A DNA stretch of 64,000 bases, taken from assembly GCF_003932715.1 (NCBI RefSeq), contig NZ_CP020700.1:7710501-7774500 (forward strand), in the 5' to 3' direction. Position 1 is the stretch's first letter; each line of letters starts with the position of its first letter. The notes beneath the pieces were generated by a model. It ran no database searches, was not told where the DNA came from, and saw only the letters and a program-made list of their open reading frames with translations. Made by a program: the position numbers and the translations under genes. Positions 60,214 through 64,000 of the stretch are shown piece after piece. Source of the stretch: Streptomyces tsukubensis (GTDB taxonomy: Bacteria; Actinomycetota; Actinomycetes; Streptomycetales; Streptomycetaceae).

Positions 60214-61593
60214 GTGACCAGCCCTCTCACCCCTCTCACCCCGGACGTCCTCGTCGTCGGCGCCGGCCCCGCCGGACTGACGGCCGCGGCCGCGCTCGCC
60301 CGACTGATCCCCGGCGAGGTCCTCGTCCTCGAACGGGAGGCCGAACCGGGCGGCATCCCCCGCCACAGCCACCACACCGGATTCGGCCTCCGGGATCTGC
60401 GCCGACTGCTGACCGGACCCGCCTACGCCCGGCGGCTGACCGATGCCGCCCGGGACGCCGGAGCGGTCGTCAGAACCCGCGCCACGGTCACCGGCTGGGC
60501 CCCCGACCCCTCAGACCTCCCAGCCCCCTCAGACCTCTCGGTCCTCTCAGGCCTCTCGGTCCCCTCAGGCCCTTCAGATCTCGCCGCCCCCGCCGTCGAC
60601 GGCACCTCCCACCGCCCCGCCGTCGACGTCACCAGCCCCGAGGGCCGCTTCCGGGTCCGGCCCCGTATCGTCGTCCTCGCCACCGGCGCCCGCGAACGCC
60701 CCCGCGCCGCCCGCCTCCTCCCCGGCGACCGGCCCGCCGGAGTCCTCACCACCGGACAGCTCCAGAACGCCCTCCACCTGAACACCCGCCGCACCGTGGG
60801 CCGCCGCGCGGTCGTCGTCGGAACCGACCCCGTGAGCCGGTCCGCCGCCCTCGCCCTGCACCGCGCGGGCTGCCGGGTCGCCCTGCTGCTCGGACCCCAC
60901 CGGCACACCGGGACACCGGCGGCACTCGCCCTCACCGCGAGCACCCTCCTCCGCGCCCCCGTCGCCCACCGCACCCGGCTGGTCCGCATCATCGGCCGTA
61001 CCCGCGTCGAAGCCGTCGAGATCGAACACCTCGACACCGGCGCCCGCCGCACCGTCGACTGCGACACGGTCGTCCTCACCGGAGACTGGATCCCCGACCA
61101 CGAACTCGCCCGCAACGGCGGCCTCGACCTCGACCCCGGCACCCGCGGCCCCCTCGTCGACACCGCCCTGCGCACCAGCCGCCCCGGGGTCTACGCCGCC
61201 GGAAACCTCCTGCACCCGGTCGGCACCGCGGACGCCGCCGCCCTCGACGGCCGCCATCTCGCCGCCCTGATCGCGGCCCGGCTCGCGGCCGAAGACCCCA
61301 CCGGACCGCCCCCCGGTGTCCGGCTGCTCGCCGAGGCGCCGTTCCGCTGGGTCGCCCCCGGACTGCTGCGCCCCGGCGACCCCGCCCCGCCGCGCGGCAG
61401 GCTGCTGCTGTGGACCGACGAGTACCACCGCGCACCCCGGCTGGTGCTCCGCCGTGACGGCCGGACGATCGCGGAACGCCGGTCGGCGCGGCCCGCCGCC
61501 CCGGGCCGGATCCTGCCCGTCCCGTGGTCCTTCGTTCCCCCGTCGGCCCTCCACGACCCCGGCAGCGGCCCCCTCGTGATCGGCCTGCGCTGA
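60214..61593 (+). CDS. NAD(P)/FAD-dependent oxidoreductase (GlpA partner)
   Basis: The product has 459 residues from GTG 60214. A GTG at 60178 inside the previous gene is in frame, but GAGGTGA is better spaced to 60214. DVLVVGAGPAGLTAAAALARL binds FAD and RAVVVGTDPVSRSAALALHRAG the pyridine nucleotide. VVLATGARERPRAARLLPGDRPAGVLTTGQLQ and GVYAAGNLLHPVGTADAAALDG complete the disulfide-oxidoreductase-like fold, without a redox CxxC. It occurs next to the BFD-type flavoprotein in this operon layout widely, probably forming a complex with it. An in-frame 18-bp array inserts PSDLPA-like repeats near residues 99-122. Confidence 0.88.
   Translation: MTSPLTPLTPDVLVVGAGPAGLTAAAALARLIPGEVLVLEREAEPGGIPRHSHHTGFGLRDLRRLLTGPAYARRLTDAARDAGAVVRTRATVTGWAPDPSDLPAPSDLSVLSGLSVPSGPSDLAAPAVDGTSHRPAVDVTSPEGRFRVRPRIVVLATGARERPRAARLLPGDRPAGVLTTGQLQNALHLNTRRTVGRRAVVVGTDPVSRSAALALHRAGCRVALLLGPHRHTGTPAALALTASTLLRAPVAHRTRLVRIIGRTRVEAVEIEHLDTGARRTVDCDTVVLTGDWIPDHELARNGGLDLDPGTRGPLVDTALRTSRPGVYAAGNLLHPVGTADAAALDGRHLAALIAARLAAEDPTGPPPGVRLLAEAPFRWVAPGLLRPGDPAPPRGRLLLWTDEYHRAPRLVLRRDGRTIAERRSARPAAPGRILPVPWSFVPPSALHDPGSGPLVIGLR
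60508..60579 (+). repeat. Four 18-bp tandem repeats inside the flavoprotein gene
   Basis: Units at 60508, 60526, 60544 and 60562 (18 bases each, based on CCCTCAGACCTCTCGGTC) encode PSDLPA, PSDLSV, LSGLSV and PSGPSD. They form a flexible loop insertion in an otherwise conserved domain, after ATVTGWAPD. Confidence 0.8.
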
Positions 61594-61603
61594 CCCCGCG
61601 GAC

Positions 61604-62272
61604 TCAGTCGTCCTGGACGACCACACCGAGCGCGTGGGCGAACCGCGGGGCGAGGTCGAAGAGCTGGAGGGTGCTGATGGTGGCGCCGCGGAGCGACTCC
61701 ACGCCGTCGCCGATGTCCAGCCGGACCGCCGACCGCAGGTCCACGTCCTTCAGCCCGGCCCCGGCGAACCGGGCGCCCTCCAGCACGGTGCCGGGGAAGG
61801 AGACACCGGAGAGCCGTGCCCCGGCGAAGTCGGCGTCCCGGAGCAGGCAGTCGACGAAGACCACGTCCCGCAGCGTCGTCGCCCGCAGGTTCACCGAGTC
61901 GAACTTGCACTGGTGGAAGACGACCCGGTGCAGCGCGGCGCCGTGCAGCTCCAGACCGGCCAGGACACCGGCCGTGAACTCGGTGTCCAGCCACGACGTC
62001 TCCGCCAGATCGGTGCCGACGAACCGGACGGTGTGCATCCAGACGTCGTTGAAACGCGCCCGCCGCAGCCGTCCGCCGGAGAACGAGACCGAGGTGAGAG
62101 CGGATTCCGTCAGCCGCAGCCCGGGAGCGTCGAGTCCGGCGTAACTGCCCCCGTCGAGCCGGACGCAGTCCAGATCGTGCCGCTCACCGTCGGTCAGTTC
62201 CCCCGCGAGCGGCGTGAGATGGCGGGAGTACGGAAGGTCGGACAGGGCGCGCGGGGAGGGTGTTTCGGGCAT
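61604..62272 (-). CDS. Pentapeptide-repeat protein
   Basis: The protein has 222 residues; ATG 62272 is followed by a short Pro-rich start. From about residue 45 to 185 the sequence is built from A(D/N)LXX five-residue repeats (LDGGSYAGLDAPGLRLTESALTSVSFSGG, LRDADFAGARLSGVSFPGTVLEGARFAGAGL), forming a right-handed quadrilateral helix. Such proteins can mimic DNA and protect gyrase (Qnr/MfpA type), but most have no known role. Nothing here distinguishes the subgroup. It is convergent with the flavoprotein gene, 10 bases away. Confidence 0.9.
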   Translation of the reverse strand: MPETPSPRALSDLPYSRHLTPLAGELTDGERHDLDCVRLDGGSYAGLDAPGLRLTESALTSVSFSGGRLRRARFNDVWMHTVRFVGTDLAETSWLDTEFTAGVLAGLELHGAALHRVVFHQCKFDSVNLRATTLRDVVFVDCLLRDADFAGARLSGVSFPGTVLEGARFAGAGLKDVDLRSAVRLDIGDGVESLRGATISTLQLFDLAPRFAHALGVVVQDD

Positions 62273-62748
62273 GGCGGAGCCTCACGGAGGTCTGGCTGAC
62301 GGGGGATACCGGGATACGGCGCGCAGGGGCGCGCCGCCGTGGCCGTGATGGGGCGACCGGCTCGGCCTGCCTCACGTTACCGCAGGTGGGAGGGGTGCCA
62401 AAGGGTGATCGGGGGTGTTTGGAGAGGGGTGTCGAGAAGCCCCTCCAAGGGGTCTTGTGCGGCCTTTCTTCGACTCGCCGGTCGGGCGGGCTCGGTTCGC
62501 GCGGAACAGGTCGCGAGCGGGGCGCCTGCGGCCTCGGGCCGGGGTGGCGCCCGTTCACCCGTTTGGCGGTCCGGGGCGCCGGGCGGTCGAGGGCCGCCGG
62601 GAGGCTTCGGGCCGGGCCGGTCGGCCGGTCGCGGGGGACCTCCGGGCCGGACCGCCGGGACCTGTGGCCCTCGCACGTACGGATGCCGCCGTCGATGCTG
62701 GGAAGGGGATCATCGTCGATCCCCGCCCGTACCAGGAGGTGTGCATCC
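62273..62748. other. Intergenic region without a gene
   Basis: 476 bases separate the divergent pentapeptide-repeat gene from the universal stress gene, so it must contain both promoters. Several open frames exist but have no motif or ribosome site. The only part that looks promoter-like is a modestly AT-richer stretch around 62370-62470. Confidence 0.5.
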
Positions 62749-63654
62749 ATGCCCAGCCCCAGCACCAGCAGCACCGGCACCGTCTCCGCCGGTGTCGACG
62801 GCTCCCCGGAGAGCCTGGCGGCGGCCGAGTGGGCGGCCCGCGAAGCCGCGCTGCGCGGACTGCCGTTGAAACTGGTCAGCGTCTGGGAGCCCGTTCCGAT
62901 GGCCGCCCGGGCCGCGTTCCTCGGGGAGGAGAGCCGGGGGCACTGGGCCGGCCGGATCCCCGTGGACGCGGCGGCCGGGATCCGTGAACGCCACCCCGGA
63001 CTGGAAGTGACCGCCGACCAGTCGACCGGCCGCCCGGGTGAGGTGCTGGCCCGGCTCGCGGAGGAGTCCGCGCTGCTGGTCCTCGGCTCCCGGGGGCTGA
63101 GCGGTATCGGCGGCTTCTTCGTCGGCTCCGTCGGACAGGCCGTCCTGGCGGAGACCACCAGTCCCGTCGTCTTCGTCCGGGTGCCCGGCGAAGACGACGG
63201 GACTGCGGGCGACGGGGAGCAGACCGCCGGGGGGCCGGTCGTCCTCGGTGTCGACGCGCACGAGCCCGACGACGTCCTCCTCCGGTACGCCTTCGAGGAC
63301 GCGGCCCGCCGGGGCGCGCCCCTGCGCGTGGTCCACGCCTGGTCCCTGCCGCCCTACTTCGCCTACGGGCTGCCCCAGGACCCGGTCCTCGACGCCGAAC
63401 TGGCGAAGCAGGAGGCGGCAGCGCTCACCGAGGTGCTGGCGCCGTGGCGGGCCGAGCACCCCGGAGTCGAGGTCACCGAGGCCCCGACGGTCGGCAAGAC
63501 CGCCGAAGTCCTGGTCGAGGCCGCCCGCGGCGCGGCCCTGCTGGTGGTCGGCCGCCGGATGCGCCGGGCGCCCTTCGGCGGCCGGATCGGTTCCGTCGCC
63601 CACGCCGTACTGCACCACTCCACGGCGCCGGTAGCGGTCGTTCCGCACAGGTGA
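62749..63654 (+). CDS. Universal stress protein with two tandem USP domains
   Basis: This is a 301-residue double UspA-fold protein. ATG 62749 follows AGGAGGT at ideal spacing; the frame upstream is a shadow. Domain 1 (residues 10-140) has SAGVDGSPESLAAAEWAAREA and ALLVLGSRGLSGIGGFFVGSVGQAVLAETTSPVVFV, which is the ATP-binding G-x2-G-x9-G-S/T pattern. Domain 2 (150-300) has VVLGVDAHEPDDVLLRYAFEDAARRGAPL and LVVGRRMRRAPFGGRIGSVAHAVLHHSTAPVAVV. Streptomycetes carry many such proteins, induced by hypoxia, stationary phase or stress. It is a single-gene unit ending at a strong hairpin. Confidence 0.93.
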   Translation: MPSPSTSSTGTVSAGVDGSPESLAAAEWAAREAALRGLPLKLVSVWEPVPMAARAAFLGEESRGHWAGRIPVDAAAGIRERHPGLEVTADQSTGRPGEVLARLAEESALLVLGSRGLSGIGGFFVGSVGQAVLAETTSPVVFVRVPGEDDGTAGDGEQTAGGPVVLGVDAHEPDDVLLRYAFEDAARRGAPLRVVHAWSLPPYFAYGLPQDPVLDAELAKQEAAALTEVLAPWRAEHPGVEVTEAPTVGKTAEVLVEAARGAALLVVGRRMRRAPFGGRIGSVAHAVLHHSTAPVAVVPHR

Positions 63655-63662
63655 CGATCAGA

Positions 63663-63700
63663 GGGTACGGGCCCGGGGCAGCCGCCCCGGGCCCGTACCC
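63663..63700 (+). terminator. Perfect 17-bp stem terminator after the stress-protein gene
   Basis: GGGTACGGGCCCGGGGC (63663-63679) is fully complementary to 63684-63700 around an AGCC loop, eight bases after the USP stop. Confidence 0.8.
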
Positions 63701-63757
63701 GCGCCGTGGCCTCAGGACGCCCCGACGGCCGGGTCCCCGTACCACGCACCGGCCCCT

Positions 63758-63826
63758 CCCGCACCTTGCGCCACCCGGATCCCGCACCTTCCGCGGTCCG
63801 GATCCGGTGCTTTGCGCCGCCCGGAT
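63758..63826 (+). repeat. Three imperfect 23-bp tandem repeats
   Basis: Units at 63758-63780, 63781-63803 and 63804-63826 share CCCGCACCTT/TTGCGCC and end in CCGGAT. They lie in the gap after the stress-protein terminator. Confidence 0.65.
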
Positions 63827-63951
63827 GTCCCCGCGGCACCGCCGCCGTACGCTGGGACGGACGGCCCCGCGCCGCCCCGGGCTTTGCCTGGCGGACGGCG
63901 CGACCCCCCGGGTGCGGCCCGGCCGCCCCGGCCGACGAACCGGAACCTCCC

Positions 63952-64000
63952 ATGGCCGAGCCGCGTTCCCCCGTCCTGACGGCCTCCCGGGCGTTTGCCG
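63952..64000 (+). CDS. Possible start of a gene running off the right edge
   Basis: ATG 63952 opens a frame with 16 codons (AEPRSPVLTASRAFA) that continues to the window end. There is no good ribosome site just before it (GGAACCTCCC only). Too short to identify. Confidence 0.3.
   Translation, partial: MAEPRSPVLTASRAFA

Noticed and set aside
1..64000. tRNA, rRNA, integrase, transposase or attachment-site sequences
   Set aside because: Nothing with a convincing cloverleaf, recombinase motif or terminal inverted repeat was recognised by reading. A tRNAscan and ISfinder search would be decisive.

Overview
The window is high-GC DNA with strong third-position G/C bias, frequent GTG and TTG starts, many ATGA/GTGA gene overlaps, and dense TetR, GntR and XRE-type regulators. 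This points to a Streptomyces or close streptomycete chromosome. No rRNA, tRNA, CRISPR array, intact insertion sequence or phage module was seen.

Layout. 1-8 kb: ordinary accessory genes. These are a partial Tat-exported endonuclease/exonuclease/phosphatase protein, two regulator fragments, a secreted GH19 chitinase with a DasR-type box, a RibD/DHFR-like reductase, and a divergent TetR/MMPL exporter pair. 7.7-8.8 kb: about 1.1 kb without an intact gene, holding a decayed PD40 repeat-protein tail and then AT-richer promoter DNA.

8.8-35.4 kb: the main feature, twenty co-directional, mostly overlapping genes that form one extracellular polysaccharide locus. It has a WbaP-type initiating phosphosugar transferase, an AlgD-like GDP-mannose 6-dehydrogenase, two GT4 and one GT2 glycosyltransferases, and two Wzz-like chain-length proteins whose fused kinase folds have lost the P-loop. 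It also has an asparagine-synthase-like amidotransferase, a fused zinc-dehydrogenase/Gfo-Idh-MocA oxidoreductase, a heparinase II/III (alginate-lyase-like) protein, a Wzy-like polymerase, and a Wzx-like flippase. A CDP-sugar branch follows: cytidylyltransferase, C-methyltransferase, epimerase, 3,5-epimerase and class III aminotransferase. The rest are a PIG-L deacetylase, a DUF4910 protein and a polysaccharide pyruvyl transferase. Together they imply an undescribed, uronate-containing, decorated and pyruvylated glycan made by a Wzx/Wzy route. Two PAP2 phosphatases and a methyltransferase lie just downstream.

35.4-49.4 kb: the PAP2 genes, two hypothetical genes, a GlxA-type regulator with an isochorismatase-like hydrolase, a tiny DUF6131 membrane protein, a secreted SGNH hydrolase, a phosphoribosyltransferase-hydrolase fusion, and a GntR-controlled cytosine-deaminase-like amidohydrolase with an APC permease.

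49.4-64 kb: a self-sufficient CYP102-type P450-reductase fusion facing its TetR regulator across four 13-bp iterons, a GNAT acetyltransferase, a CapK/phenylacetate-CoA-ligase-like enzyme, a DeoR/FGGY kinase/two-flavoprotein catabolic operon of glycerol-3-phosphate type, a pentapeptide-repeat protein, and a double universal stress protein.

A recurring oddity is short in-frame tandem repeats inside genes (GT4 tail, Wzz tail, heparinase, flavoprotein), together with several perfect long hairpins acting as terminators between convergent genes.
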